Both the position numbers and the translations under genes were made by a program. A stretch of 64,000 nt of DNA from Demequina activiva (lineage in GTDB: Bacteria; Actinomycetota; Actinomycetes; Actinomycetales; Demequinaceae): NCBI RefSeq assembly GCF_016862815.1, contig NZ_BONR01000001.1, positions 124,001-188,000 on the forward strand. Direction: 5' to 3'. The notes below the pieces were generated by a model, which saw only the letters and a list, made by a program, of their open reading frames with translations, had not been told where the DNA came from and made no database searches. Positions 43,771-53,036 of this stretch are shown piece after piece (within the stretch, counting starts at the first letter, position 1; each line of letters opens with the position of its first letter).

Positions 43771-45318
43771 TCAGCTCGCGCTGTCTCCCGGCAGCACGAC
43801 GGCCTTCACCGTGCGCAGCAGGATGTGGATGTCCGAGATCAGCGACCAGTTCTCCACGTAGTAGAGGTCGAGCCTGACCGCCTGGTCCCAGTCGAGGGCG
43901 CTGCGACCGCTGACCTGCCACAGCCCGGTGATCCCCGGACGCGTCAGCAGACGACGTCGCGCAGGCTTGGAGTAGAGCGCGACCTCCTCAGCGATCTGCG
44001 GCCGGGGCCCGACCAGGCTCATGGTGCCGTCGAGCACGTTGAACAGCTGGGGAAGCTCATCGAGCGAGTACTTGCGCAGCACGCGCCCCACCCGCGTGAT
44101 GCGCGGATCGTTCTTGACCTTGAACAGCGGCTCGGTGCCGGTGCCCTGCTCCTCCAGCAGTGCCGCGAGCTCCGCGTCGGCGCCTTGACGCATCGAGCGG
44201 AACTTGAGCATCGGGAAGGTCTCGCCCAGGTGCCCGATGCGCTCCTGGCGATACAGCACGGGGCCAGGGCTCGACAGCTTCACCAGCAGCGCGACGACGG
44301 CGAGCACCGGCGAGAGAAGCGCGATGAGTGCGGCCGATGCGGCGATGTCGAAGCCGCGCTTGGTGAGGGAGGCCGTACGGCCCAGCCGGGGAGTCTCGAC
44401 GTGGATCAGGGGCAGTCCCGCGGCGGGCCGCGTGCGGATGCGCGGCCCGGCGATGTCGGTGATGTTGGGCGCGAGCATGAGGTGCTCGCGACCGGGTTCG
44501 AGGCTCCAGCTGATCTCCTTGACGCGGTCCGGCTCCAGCCCGTCGGTGCCCGTCACGATGACGGTGTCCGCACTCGCTGCTGCCATCGAGCTGCGCACGG
44601 CGCTCACCAGAGCACTCGCGTCCTCCGGCGGTTTGCAGACGCCCACCACCCGGAAGCCTGCGGCGGGCGCGCGCTCCAGCTCGTCGTGGATGGTGCGCAC
44701 GGACTCGCCCGAGCCCACCAGCAGCACCCGCGTGCTCCAGCCACCCTTGCGCCGCTGAGACTTGAGCCACTCCCGCCAGGCCGCACGCTCGAGGAGCAGG
44801 GCTGCGAAGCCGAGCGGCATCGCGACCGCGATGGTGCCCTTGGTCGACGAGTGCGGAAAGAACACCGCACTGATGGCGATGATCGCCACCACCACGATGG
44901 TCGCCTGCCACATCCGGCGGAACTCGCTGGCACCGGCGCCGGTGACGCGGTGACTGCGGGTGTCCTCGAGGGACAGGCCCAGCATCCACAGTGCGATCAC
45001 GACGACGCATGCCGCGGTGTGCGCGGCGTCCATCGCGGCGCCGGTCGCACGGGTCCAGGCGACCATTCCAGCGAACACGCACACGGTCACGACGAGCGCA
45101 TCGCTCACCCGCAGGATGTTTCCGTAGGCGCGGCTCCATGCACTGCCCGGCCGGAGCGTCTCTCTCGCGCGGTCCCTGACGGAGCTGCTCACGCGTGTGG
45201 CGGCGCCGCCACGCCGGACGCTCGGTGCTCTGAGCGCCGGCGCGGCGAGCGCCGCGTCCCCCCCGGGACCCGCCCCCCGTGTGATGTGGGGCCGCTGTAC
45301 CTGTTCTGCTGTTGTCAC
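43771..45318 (-). CDS. Undecaprenyl-phosphate sugar phosphotransferase, WbaP/WcaJ type
   Basis: 515-residue polyprenyl-phosphate hexose-1-phosphate transferase that starts exopolysaccharide repeat units on the lipid carrier. Four N-terminal spans, a CoA-binding-like middle domain, a further hydrophobic helix, and the bacterial sugar transferase domain: KRGFDIAASAALIALLSPVL, PMLKFRSMRQGAD, DELPQLFNVLDGTMSLVGPRP and RPGITGLWQVSGRS. Start GTG 45318 lies just after an 8-G tract on the coding strand. First enzyme of the polysaccharide locus. Confidence 0.93.
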   Translation of the reverse strand: MTTAEQVQRPHITRGAGPGGDAALAAPALRAPSVRRGGAATRVSSSVRDRARETLRPGSAWSRAYGNILRVSDALVVTVCVFAGMVAWTRATGAAMDAAHTAACVVVIALWMLGLSLEDTRSHRVTGAGASEFRRMWQATIVVVAIIAISAVFFPHSSTKGTIAVAMPLGFAALLLERAAWREWLKSQRRKGGWSTRVLLVGSGESVRTIHDELERAPAAGFRVVGVCKPPEDASALVSAVRSSMAAASADTVIVTGTDGLEPDRVKEISWSLEPGREHLMLAPNITDIAGPRIRTRPAAGLPLIHVETPRLGRTASLTKRGFDIAASAALIALLSPVLAVVALLVKLSSPGPVLYRQERIGHLGETFPMLKFRSMRQGADAELAALLEEQGTGTEPLFKVKNDPRITRVGRVLRKYSLDELPQLFNVLDGTMSLVGPRPQIAEEVALYSKPARRRLLTRPGITGLWQVSGRSALDWDQAVRLDLYYVENWSLISDIHILLRTVKAVVLPGDSAS

Positions 45319-45715
45319 TGTCTACCCCCCCCGGATTCTCGTGACGTGGTGCCCGCAGTGACAATCGCTGCGAGCGGGTGATCGATCAGGTGCTGCCGCC
45401 CTCCCCCGCGACACGATCGATCATGGCCGGCGAGCAGCACACGCCCACCAGCCCCTCTGAGCCCACTGGACGGACGCGGCCACGCTCTCCGGAGAGGGTG
45501 ACCCTGACGGGTGCTCCCCTCCCGCTGCGACTCGAGACCGAGCAGCAGTGCGGAGCCGCTGACGCGCGCGTCAGCATCCGCGTGAGTGTCGTGGCCACGT
45601 TGGCCCCCCAATTGCGGTCGTAGTGACTCATACCGCGACGACGCGCCGTGTGTGGCGTTCGTCACCCCCCAGTAGGCTTGAGACCGACACTACTACGTCA
45701 TTCGTTTCTTGGGAG
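45319..45715. other. 397-bp spacer with 18-bp perfect palindrome
   Basis: Region upstream of the WbaP gene and after the polymerase gene. It contains an 8-C homopolymer (45325-45332), a perfect 18-bp palindrome GCTGACGCG/CGCGTCAGC (45558-45575), TGATCGATCA-like repeats (near 45379 and 45413) and a T-rich stretch at 45700-45718. Short frames on both strands have no ribosome site I trust, so I read it as the control region of the polysaccharide locus. Confidence 0.5.
45558..45575. promoter_or_regulatory. Perfect 18-bp palindrome, possible operator
   Basis: GCTGACGCG joined directly to its reverse complement, 240 bp upstream of the WbaP start. A symmetric site of this length suggests a dimeric regulator binding site. 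No regulator gene lies in the locus. Confidence 0.45.
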
Positions 45716-47110
45716 TTAAAGTTTGGCGTCCGCTTCGCGACGGAGCCGCCTTCGGGTGGCGCGAGCGATCGCCTCGAGGCTGCGCCGCGGCGGCGGGTGC
45801 TCCGCACCGCCGGGGTCGGTTGCGTCGCGCCGGGCGACGAGGATCCCGTGCGCGAGGATGCCCAGGCTCAGCCACAGCACGCCCGACGGTCCGGACAGGT
45901 CCGGACTCGCGATCGCCTTGCCCAGGAGCGCGGCGAGCAGGGCCCACACCACCGGCGAGTGGCCGCTGAGGCGCAGCGCGGGGAGGATGACCGAGAGCAC
46001 GGCCGTCACGAAGAGGATGATCCCGACGACGCCCACCGCGCCGAGCAGAGTGAAGAACAGAGACGACGCGCGCACGGAGCCGAGCCCGATCCCCACGCCC
46101 CAGCTGCCGATGAACGCCTCGAACGAGCGCGCATCGGAGGATGAGCGCTCGGTGAAGGAGGCGGAGTCGAGCTTCGCATCCACCTCGGCGGTGAACTGGC
46201 CCAGCAGGGACGGCAGGAGCACGATCACGAGCGCCACCACGGCCAGTGCGACCACGGCCGCGCCGCGCGTCACGACCAGGTGGAGCCGCACCAGCCGCCA
46301 CAGCAGGAAGGCTCCCGCGAAGGCGACCAGCATGGCGCCGCCCACCAGGAACGTGGTGGAGGTCGACTCGATCCCGAGGAAGACCGCGACCACGCCGAGC
46401 GCGAGGAAGCCCACCCGCCGCCATCCGCGCACGTGCGCGGCGAAGGAGAACCCATAGGCCGCCGCCGCCATCGCCGTCACCGCGAGGCCCGACGGCTCCG
46501 AGTGGATCCCGCGGAAGCGCGGGACTCCGCCGGCGGCCTGCTCGATGTAGACCAGGCCGGGAGAGTTGTCGAAGACCCCGTCGGGGAACGGCACTCCGGC
46601 TCGCAGCGACAGGTATCTCCACAGCGACAGCGCGATGCCGATGCCGAGAGGGATCGCGAGCAGCGTGGGCGCGGTGGTGGTCGAGCGAGCGACGATCACC
46701 ACGATCGTGATGCTCAGTCCCAAGTACAGCAGCTGCGCGATGTTGGAGGTGGAGATCGAGCCGGGCACGAGCCGTGCCACGGGATCGGTGACGGTCGTCA
46801 TGCCGGGGAAGGCCAGCGGAGCGAGGAGCACCACGACGATCGCCCACCCGAGCAGCGCGAGCAGCAGGCTCACGCCAGGGATCGCGGACAGCGGGGGCGC
46901 CCCTGGCCTGCCGCCTCGCGCGAACCACTGCCACACCAGCAGGCCGAGCCCGCCCAGCGCCACGGCGTAGAACGTGGGCAGCGCCTCCGTGCCCACCGCG
47001 ATGGCCGCTCCGGCGGGCGTGACTGCTCCCAGAGCGAGCGCTCGTTCGTAGCGGCGCGAGAGGATCCCGTACGCCACGACAGCAACTGTCGTGAGCATCA
47101 GGATCGTCAT
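45716..47110 (-). CDS. O-antigen ligase / Wzy-like polymerase
   Basis: 464-residue integral membrane protein with ten or more predicted spans and a large extracytoplasmic loop containing SEPSGLAVT and NSPGLVYIEQAAGG, as in the O-antigen ligase/polymerase superfamily. It would polymerise lipid-linked repeat units on the outer face. ATG 47110 is preceded by TACCGT at 7 nt and no ribosome site (leaderless). Divergent from the Wzz-like gene. Confidence 0.85.
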   Translation of the reverse strand: MTILMLTTVAVVAYGILSRRYERALALGAVTPAGAAIAVGTEALPTFYAVALGGLGLLVWQWFARGGRPGAPPLSAIPGVSLLLALLGWAIVVVLLAPLAFPGMTTVTDPVARLVPGSISTSNIAQLLYLGLSITIVVIVARSTTTAPTLLAIPLGIGIALSLWRYLSLRAGVPFPDGVFDNSPGLVYIEQAAGGVPRFRGIHSEPSGLAVTAMAAAAYGFSFAAHVRGWRRVGFLALGVVAVFLGIESTSTTFLVGGAMLVAFAGAFLLWRLVRLHLVVTRGAAVVALAVVALVIVLLPSLLGQFTAEVDAKLDSASFTERSSSDARSFEAFIGSWGVGIGLGSVRASSLFFTLLGAVGVVGIILFVTAVLSVILPALRLSGHSPVVWALLAALLGKAIASPDLSGPSGVLWLSLGILAHGILVARRDATDPGGAEHPPPRRSLEAIARATRRRLRREADAKL

Positions 47111-47180
47111 GGTGCGTACGGTAGCGTGCGCGATAGGCTCCGCGTCAATGGTGGAGTGCCAGGCACGGGGAGGTGGGGGA

Positions 47181-47819
47181 ATGGACCTTCGGGACATGAT
47201 CGCAGCGGTGATGCACGGCTGGCGATGGGTGGCGATAGCCGTGGGCGGCGGAGCGGTGCTGGCTGCCGGCTATCTGGTGGCGACCACAGCCGAGTATCAG
47301 GCGAGCGCGGAGGTGGTCGTGCTGGCGAACGGCCCCGAGACGATTCCCGAGGCCGAGCAGGGCGCCGCCATGAGCGCGCAGCTGGCGACCACCGTCGCGA
47401 GCATCATCGACTCTCCCGCGGTGCTCGACGAGCTCGCCTCCGATGCGCTCACCACGAACGAGCTCATGGCGATGACCCGCACGGTGGTGCGGGACGGCAC
47501 GTCCACCATCGGCATCGTCGTGCTCGACGCGGACGCGGACGTCGCGGCCGCGGTGGCCAACGAGGCCGCGGAGAGCGCTCGACGGACGGTGCCCCAGATG
47601 CTCGGCGACGACGGCGTGAACGGCAAGCTCCCCGTCACTGTCGAGATCATCACGCCCGCGGAGCCGCCGTCGAGCCCCGCATCCCCCAACGCGCAGGGGG
47701 TGCTCGTCATCGGCGTCGCGCTGGGACTGTGCGCAGGGGTGGCCATCGCGCTCGCGACCGCGAGCGGAGCAGCGGCTCAGGCGGCCGCGCCCGCGAGGAG
47801 GACCCGCACCCGGCCGTAA
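47181..47819 (+). CDS. Wzz-like chain length determinant protein
   Basis: 212 residues with an N-terminal span (VAIAVGGGAVLAAGYLVAT), a periplasm-side domain and a C-terminal span (GVLVIGVALGLCAGVAIALA) with PAEPPSSPASPN before it, the usual Wzz pattern. There is no Walker-type tyrosine kinase domain and no kinase gene nearby. Controls polymer length with the Wzy-like protein. GGGGAGGTGGGGG precedes ATG 47181. Confidence 0.85.
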   Translation: MDLRDMIAAVMHGWRWVAIAVGGGAVLAAGYLVATTAEYQASAEVVVLANGPETIPEAEQGAAMSAQLATTVASIIDSPAVLDELASDALTTNELMAMTRTVVRDGTSTIGIVVLDADADVAAAVANEAAESARRTVPQMLGDDGVNGKLPVTVEIITPAEPPSSPASPNAQGVLVIGVALGLCAGVAIALATASGAAAQAAAPARRTRTRP

Positions 47820-47967
47820 CACGACCGTCACCATCTTCAGGTAGCGTCAAGGCAAGCAGATCGATCGCGGCGCATTCCAGGCGGGGGGACCGTTGGAGCC
47901 GCCTTCTGGGGGGACGGGGGTCTGTCATGGGCGCTGACACGATGCGCGACACCGGCCGTGGCGCGCC

Positions 47968-49062
47968 ATGAGCGGCGTGCTGGTGCACGAGTGGATCGCG
48001 CAGTCCGGCGGCAGCGAGAACGTCCTCGAGGCCATGAGCGAGATCTATCCTGACAGCGACATCGTGTGCCTGTGGAACGACTCGACCGGACGCTTCGATG
48101 AGCGCCGCGTGCGCGAGACCTGGCTTGCACGGTCTCCCCTGCGGCGCAGCAAGGCCGCCGCGCTGCCGGTCATGCCGTGGACGTGGCGCAGGGTCGCGGG
48201 CGAGGACTACGACTGGGCACTCATCAGCTCCCACCTGTTCGCCCATCACGTCAACTTCCGCGACCCGCAGATCGAGCGCTACGTGTACGTCCACACCCCG
48301 GCTCGCTACATCTGGAACCCCGAGCTCGACGCGCGCGGCGCCGGGGTGGCCGCGCGCGCGGTCGCCGCACGTTTCAAGGGACTCGACCGGCGGCGAGCGC
48401 AGGAGGGATCGTCCTTCGCCGCCAACAGCGAGTTCGTGCGCAGGCGCATCCGCGACGCCTGGGGCGTGGACAGCCGCGTGATCCACCCGCCCGTCGAGGT
48501 CGAGGCGATCCAGTCCGGCGACTGGGAGGCGCAGCTCACCGAGGACGAGGCCGGCGTGCTGGACTCGCTTCCGGAGACGTTCCTGCTGGGAGCGTCGCGA
48601 TTCATCCCCTACAAGCGCCTCGACCTGGTGGTCCGAGCAGGCGAGGCCTCGGGGATGCCCGTGGTCCTCGCGGGCCGGGGACCCGAGCATGCGCGTCTGC
48701 AGGCGAGGGTCGCCGCGGCCACCGTTCCCGCTCGCATCGTGGCGTCGCCGTCAGACGCGCTCCTGCGAGCGCTGTACGCCCGCGCTGCCGCGTTCGTCTT
48801 TCCCGCCATCGAGGACTTCGGGATCATGCCCGTCGAGGCGATGGCGGCTGGCACACCGGTGGTCGCGCAGGCCGTGGGTGGCGCGGCGGAGAGCGTGGTG
48901 CCGGGAGTCACGGGTGCTCTCACGACCTTCGCGTCCGACGCCGAGATCGCGCGCGCGGTGGCGGACGCCGTGGGCCTCGAGCGCGACGCGATCCGCGCCC
49001 ACGCCCGCACCTTCGACCACAGCCGCTTCGACAGCGCGATCCGAGAATGGGTGGGGCGATGA
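47968..49062 (+). CDS. Glycosyltransferase family 4 (GT-B), first of operon
   Basis: 364 residues. N-terminal acceptor domain (VHEWIAQSGGSENV) and a C-terminal GT4 domain with GASRFIPYKRLDL, and the donor-binding ExxxxxxxE region FPAIEDFGIMPVEAMAAGTPVVA. Adds a sugar to the lipid-linked repeat. The stop overlaps the next start (ATGA). No clear ribosome site is seen, so the start is only moderately sure. Confidence 0.88.
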   Translation: MSGVLVHEWIAQSGGSENVLEAMSEIYPDSDIVCLWNDSTGRFDERRVRETWLARSPLRRSKAAALPVMPWTWRRVAGEDYDWALISSHLFAHHVNFRDPQIERYVYVHTPARYIWNPELDARGAGVAARAVAARFKGLDRRRAQEGSSFAANSEFVRRRIRDAWGVDSRVIHPPVEVEAIQSGDWEAQLTEDEAGVLDSLPETFLLGASRFIPYKRLDLVVRAGEASGMPVVLAGRGPEHARLQARVAAATVPARIVASPSDALLRALYARAAAFVFPAIEDFGIMPVEAMAAGTPVVAQAVGGAAESVVPGVTGALTTFASDAEIARAVADAVGLERDAIRAHARTFDHSRFDSAIREWVGR

Positions 49063-50078
49063 CGTCGATCACGATCAACGGCGCCTTCCGTCCGCAGCGG
49101 ATCACGGGCCAGCAGCGGTACGCCACGGAGATCGCGGACCGGGTCCTCGCGGCGGCGCACGTACGCGAAGCCGTGCCGGCCGGTGCATGGAGCGGCTCTG
49201 CGGCCCGCGAGTGGGCATGGACGCTGTTGCGACTGCCCTCGATGGCACGGGGGTCGACTCTCCTGTCGCTGACCTCGCGGGCTCCGGTGGGGATGTCACA
49301 GGTCCTCGCCGTGCACGACCTGTTCGTCCTCACCCACCCCGAGTGGTACTCGCGTCGCTACGTCATGACCCATGCGCCCGCCCTGCGCGCCCAGCTCGCG
49401 AGCGCAGCGGCCGTGGTCGCGGTCAGCGAGCCCACGGCAGAGGACGTCGCGCATCACTACGACGGCGAGGTGGTGGTCGCGCCCAACGCACCCAGCGCGG
49501 TCTTCGCCGATCCCTCCCGCGCGGACCACGCCATCCTCGACCGGCTCGGCGTGCGGCGGGACGGCTACCTGCTCACCGTCGGGAGCATGGATCCCCGCAA
49601 GAACCTAGCGCGCCTGGCGCACGCCTTCGGCACGCTGCCTGCCGCCACGCGCTCCGCCTTCCCCCTGGTGGTGGTCGGGGCCTCGGCGACGATCTATCGC
49701 GACGCGGGCCTCACCTGGCCCGAGGGCGTGCGCAGCGCCGGCTACGTCACCGACGAGGAGCTCGCAGCGCTGTATCGCGGGTCCCGAGCGGTCGTGTTCC
49801 CCTCCCAGGCCGAGGGCTTCGGGCTGCCCCTGGTCGAGGCGGCCGCGGCCGGCGCCACCGGCGTCGTCATCTCCGATCTCCCCGTGTTCCGATGGATCTG
49901 CGGCGACGGCGCCGCGTACGTCGACCCCTCCTCGATCGCATCGATCGCGCAGGGCCTTGAGCGCGCCATCGAGAACGGGGTTCCAGCCATGGACGTGGAC
50001 CTCGAGCGCTTCGACTGGGACGCCTCCGCGGCGACCGTGTCCGCCGCATGCGACCGCGCACCGGCGGTGGCGCCATGA
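49059..50078 (+). CDS. Glycosyltransferase family 4, second of operon
   Basis: 339 residues with GT-B layout: NGAFRPQRITGQQRYATEI, the mid-protein AVHDLFVLTHPEWYSRRY, VGSMDPRKNLARLAHAF and FPSQAEGFGLPLVEAAAAG. Similar to mannosyl- or rhamnosyl-type transferases of polysaccharide loci. ATG 49059 overlaps the previous stop; its own stop overlaps the following ATG 50075. Confidence 0.9.
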   Translation: MTSITINGAFRPQRITGQQRYATEIADRVLAAAHVREAVPAGAWSGSAAREWAWTLLRLPSMARGSTLLSLTSRAPVGMSQVLAVHDLFVLTHPEWYSRRYVMTHAPALRAQLASAAAVVAVSEPTAEDVAHHYDGEVVVAPNAPSAVFADPSRADHAILDRLGVRRDGYLLTVGSMDPRKNLARLAHAFGTLPAATRSAFPLVVVGASATIYRDAGLTWPEGVRSAGYVTDEELAALYRGSRAVVFPSQAEGFGLPLVEAAAAGATGVVISDLPVFRWICGDGAAYVDPSSIASIAQGLERAIENGVPAMDVDLERFDWDASAATVSAACDRAPAVAP

Positions 50079-50953
50079 GCACCTTGAGCGCCGCGGTCGC
50101 GTTCGCCACCGCAGGCCGGCCCGACGTCGTGGCGCAGGCGATGGCCGACATCGACCAGCAGACCCACCCGGTCGTCGCCCGCGTGCTGTCGGTTCCCGAT
50201 GAGGACTCGCTGCCGTCCTCCACGCAGGGCTGGACGGTGGTCACAGGGCCGCGCGGCGCTGCGGCCCAGCGCAACACCGCGCTCGCCGCGCTTCCCGAGG
50301 ACGTGGATGTGGTGTTCTTCTTCGACGATGACGCCGTGATCCGGCAGGACTACGTCGCGCACGCGATGGCGCTGTTCGCGCAGGACGACGACGTGGTCGG
50401 GCTCACGGGCCGCGTCCTTCTCGACGGCGCGGCGCACTCCGTGGGCGAGGTCCCGCGCGACGCCGCTCTCGACGCGATCGAGGCGTCCAGGGACGTGCCG
50501 GCGACGCAGCGCGTCCGCCGCCTGCGCACCCTCTACGGCTGCAACTTCGCGTTCCGTCGCTCCGCGGTGCCCGAGCTGCGCTTCGACGCGCGGCTCCCGC
50601 TGTACTCGTGGCTCGAGGACCACGACTTCGCACGCCGACTCATGCGCCACGGCACCCTGGTGGGCGCCGAGGACTGCGTCATCGTGCACCGCGGAGTCTC
50701 CTCGGGCGGACGCACCAACCACGTGCGCCTGGGGTACTCGCAGCTCATCAACCCGGTGCACCTGGCGCGCAGCGGCAGCTTCCCGGTGTGGCTCGCGGCC
50801 TGGGAGATCTTTCGACCCACGTCCAAGAACCTCGCCTACGCCATCGCCGGCCCGCAAGCATCGTGGAGGCGCGAGCGGGTGCGCGGCAACGTGATGGGGC
50901 TGGGCGACGCGATCCGCGGCAGGATCACGCCCGAGCGGATCCTCGACCTGTGA
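50075..50953 (+). CDS. Glycosyltransferase family 2 (GT-A), third of operon
   Basis: 292 residues. AAVAFATAGRPDVVAQAMADI at the N-terminus, the metal-binding DDD in VVFFFDDDAVI, and the acceptor-side LEDHDFARRL match GT2 enzymes. Likely adds one residue of the repeat unit. ATGA overlap with the gene before; the GH16 gene follows after 21 bp. Confidence 0.9.
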   Translation: MSTLSAAVAFATAGRPDVVAQAMADIDQQTHPVVARVLSVPDEDSLPSSTQGWTVVTGPRGAAAQRNTALAALPEDVDVVFFFDDDAVIRQDYVAHAMALFAQDDDVVGLTGRVLLDGAAHSVGEVPRDAALDAIEASRDVPATQRVRRLRTLYGCNFAFRRSAVPELRFDARLPLYSWLEDHDFARRLMRHGTLVGAEDCVIVHRGVSSGGRTNHVRLGYSQLINPVHLARSGSFPVWLAAWEIFRPTSKNLAYAIAGPQASWRRERVRGNVMGLGDAIRGRITPERILDL

Positions 50954-50974
50954 GCGCGGGCGGGAGGTGAAGGG

Positions 50975-53035
50975 GTGAGCAGACGCATCCTGGTGGGCAC
51001 CGCCATCGTGGTCGTGGTCGCGGTCGTGGTCGTGGTCCTCGTGCTCCTCACGCGCCCGTCGACCGCGGGCGCGATCGTGGAGGAGGCCTCCTCCACCGCG
51101 GCCGGCACGGACGCGACGCGCCTGATCGACGTGGCGATCGAATCGCCCTCGCCAGCCGCGTCGGAGCCGGGCGACGAGCGTCAGGCGACCTGGAGCTCCG
51201 ACGCCCAGACCGACGGCGCGTGGATCTCGCTGCGATGGGACGAGCCCACCACCGTGAGTCGCGTGCGCATCGACGGCGCCGGCGATCCAGAGGGCTCCTA
51301 CACGGACGCGCTCGTGACCTTCTCCGACGGCAGCTCGGTGCTGGTGACCGCGGACGAGCGGGGCGACGTGCTGGTCGACATCCCCCGACGCGTGGTCCGG
51401 TCCGCGATGGTGCGCTTCGCGTCGTTCCCTGCCGCCGCGAGCGCGGTCTCGCTGCACGCGATCCTGATCGACGACTCCGGCCAGCACATCGGCTCCCCCA
51501 CCGGCTCCACGGTGACGGCCGCCGCGAGCGACGCTGCCCCCAGCAACGTCACCGACGGCGATGTCGGGGGCGGCGCCGTGGGACTGTCGTGGACGGCGGC
51601 CGACCCGACGGCGGATGCGTGGATCGAGCACGCGTGGGAGGCGCCGGTGTCGATCGCGAGCGTGCAGCTGGCGGGGCCCGTGCAGGAGGCGCCGTACGGC
51701 GGCGGCGACCTGGTGTTCAGCGACGGCAGCACGGTGCGCGTCAGCGGTGTGGGATCCGGAGCGCAGCCGCTCACGACGGTGGCCTTCGCCCCACGGACCG
51801 TCACCAGCGTGCGCTTCGAGCCGGACGACGGCGCGATGGAGATCTCCGAGTTCGTGCCCTATGGCCCCGAGACCATGCCCCCGGCGTGGCCGAGCATCGG
51901 CGGCTACGACGTGGAGCCGCCACAGCCGGCGCCATGCACGATCGACTCGCCCGCGTTCGGCAGTCGCCAGGACTCCCCATTGGCGCTGGTGTGCCCGGCA
52001 ACGGGCACCCAGGTCAGGGGTGACGCGACCATCGTCGTGGAAGGTCCGCCGGGCGAGAAGGTGACCGCGTCCACGTGGATCCCCGTGAGCGGCACCGGCC
52101 GCATGGTCGAGGTCGCGGAGGCGGTGGTCGACGCGCAGGGCCGCGCCGTGCTCACGTTCGCGACCGAGCGCATGCCGCACGGACCGTTCGCGGTGCGGCT
52201 GTCGGTGCGCGCCTCGGAGACCCCGCTGTACGTCCAGCTGTTCAATCGCGATGGCAAGGACCTGGTCGCGAAGGACCACGCGCCGCCCGGCCTCACGCTG
52301 CAGTTCGAGGACACCTTCGACGGCCCCCTGCAGGTCAGCGACTACGGCGACGGGGCGGTCTATGCGTCCACCAAGCCCGAGGGCAATGGCGGCTCGGAGT
52401 TCGGGGGCGCCGTCTTCGCGAATCCGGAGGACGGCCGCGGACTGCTGGCCTCGCTCGATGGGGTGCTGCGGATCCGCGCGGAGCCGCTCGAGGGCGAGGA
52501 TCCGCGCGGATGGGATCGCGGGTACGCGAGCGGGCTGCTGTCCTCGATGCGGGTGGGCGGCTCGGGGTTCTCCGCGCAGTACGGCTATTTCGAGGCGCGC
52601 ATCCTGGCGCCCGGGGGCCGGGGCACGTGGCCGGCGTTCTGGATGCTGGACTCGACCAGCTCGATGGACGCGGACGCGCCGTCGAGCGAGGTCGACGCCG
52701 TCGAGCTCTACGGCCACAACACCCTGGGCAGCTGTCACGCCCTGCACAACTGGCCGGCGATCGACCACGAGGGCACGGGAGTCGAATGCTTCGACCGCAA
52801 CGGCCACGGCGACTGGGCTCTCGAATGGCACACCTACGGCGTGCACATCCGCCCGGACGGCGCCGAGTACTTCATCGACGGGGCGCCCATCACCACGCGG
52901 TCCGGCCTGGTCGAGGACGCGAGCCCGTACTACTTCATGCTGAACCTGGCCCTGGACGGCGGGTGGCCCGTCTTGCTCGACCCGAACGGCGGCACGGTCG
53001 ACATGTACGTCGACTGGGTGCGGGTGTACACGTGA
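50975..53035 (+). CDS. Membrane-anchored GH16 endoglycanase with two galactose-binding-like domains
   Basis: 686 residues. Signal anchor (5-27), two tandem beta-sandwich domains like F5/8-type C/CBM32 modules (about 45-300), a linker with two cysteines, and a C-terminal GH16 domain (about 435-686). The catalytic E-x-D-x-x-E is Glu572, Asp574, Glu577 (SSEVDAVELYG). It would cut beta-linked glucan or galactan outside the cell. Placed last in the glycosyltransferase operon, so it may trim or release the polymer. GGGAGGTG precedes GTG 50975. Confidence 0.9.
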   Translation: MSRRILVGTAIVVVVAVVVVVLVLLTRPSTAGAIVEEASSTAAGTDATRLIDVAIESPSPAASEPGDERQATWSSDAQTDGAWISLRWDEPTTVSRVRIDGAGDPEGSYTDALVTFSDGSSVLVTADERGDVLVDIPRRVVRSAMVRFASFPAAASAVSLHAILIDDSGQHIGSPTGSTVTAAASDAAPSNVTDGDVGGGAVGLSWTAADPTADAWIEHAWEAPVSIASVQLAGPVQEAPYGGGDLVFSDGSTVRVSGVGSGAQPLTTVAFAPRTVTSVRFEPDDGAMEISEFVPYGPETMPPAWPSIGGYDVEPPQPAPCTIDSPAFGSRQDSPLALVCPATGTQVRGDATIVVEGPPGEKVTASTWIPVSGTGRMVEVAEAVVDAQGRAVLTFATERMPHGPFAVRLSVRASETPLYVQLFNRDGKDLVAKDHAPPGLTLQFEDTFDGPLQVSDYGDGAVYASTKPEGNGGSEFGGAVFANPEDGRGLLASLDGVLRIRAEPLEGEDPRGWDRGYASGLLSSMRVGGSGFSAQYGYFEARILAPGGRGTWPAFWMLDSTSSMDADAPSSEVDAVELYGHNTLGSCHALHNWPAIDHEGTGVECFDRNGHGDWALEWHTYGVHIRPDGAEYFIDGAPITTRSGLVEDASPYYFMLNLALDGGWPVLLDPNGGTVDMYVDWVRVYT

Positions 53036-53036
53036 G

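Noticed and set aside
45378..45631. Short open frames of about 81 codons on both strands of the 397-bp spacer
   Set aside because: Neither has a ribosome site or leaderless promoter pattern, and their composition follows the local GC bias.
49742..52846. A 1034-codon minus-strand frame opposite the glycosyltransferase/GH16 genes
   Set aside because: It spans three well-supported genes on the other strand and has no recognisable domain.
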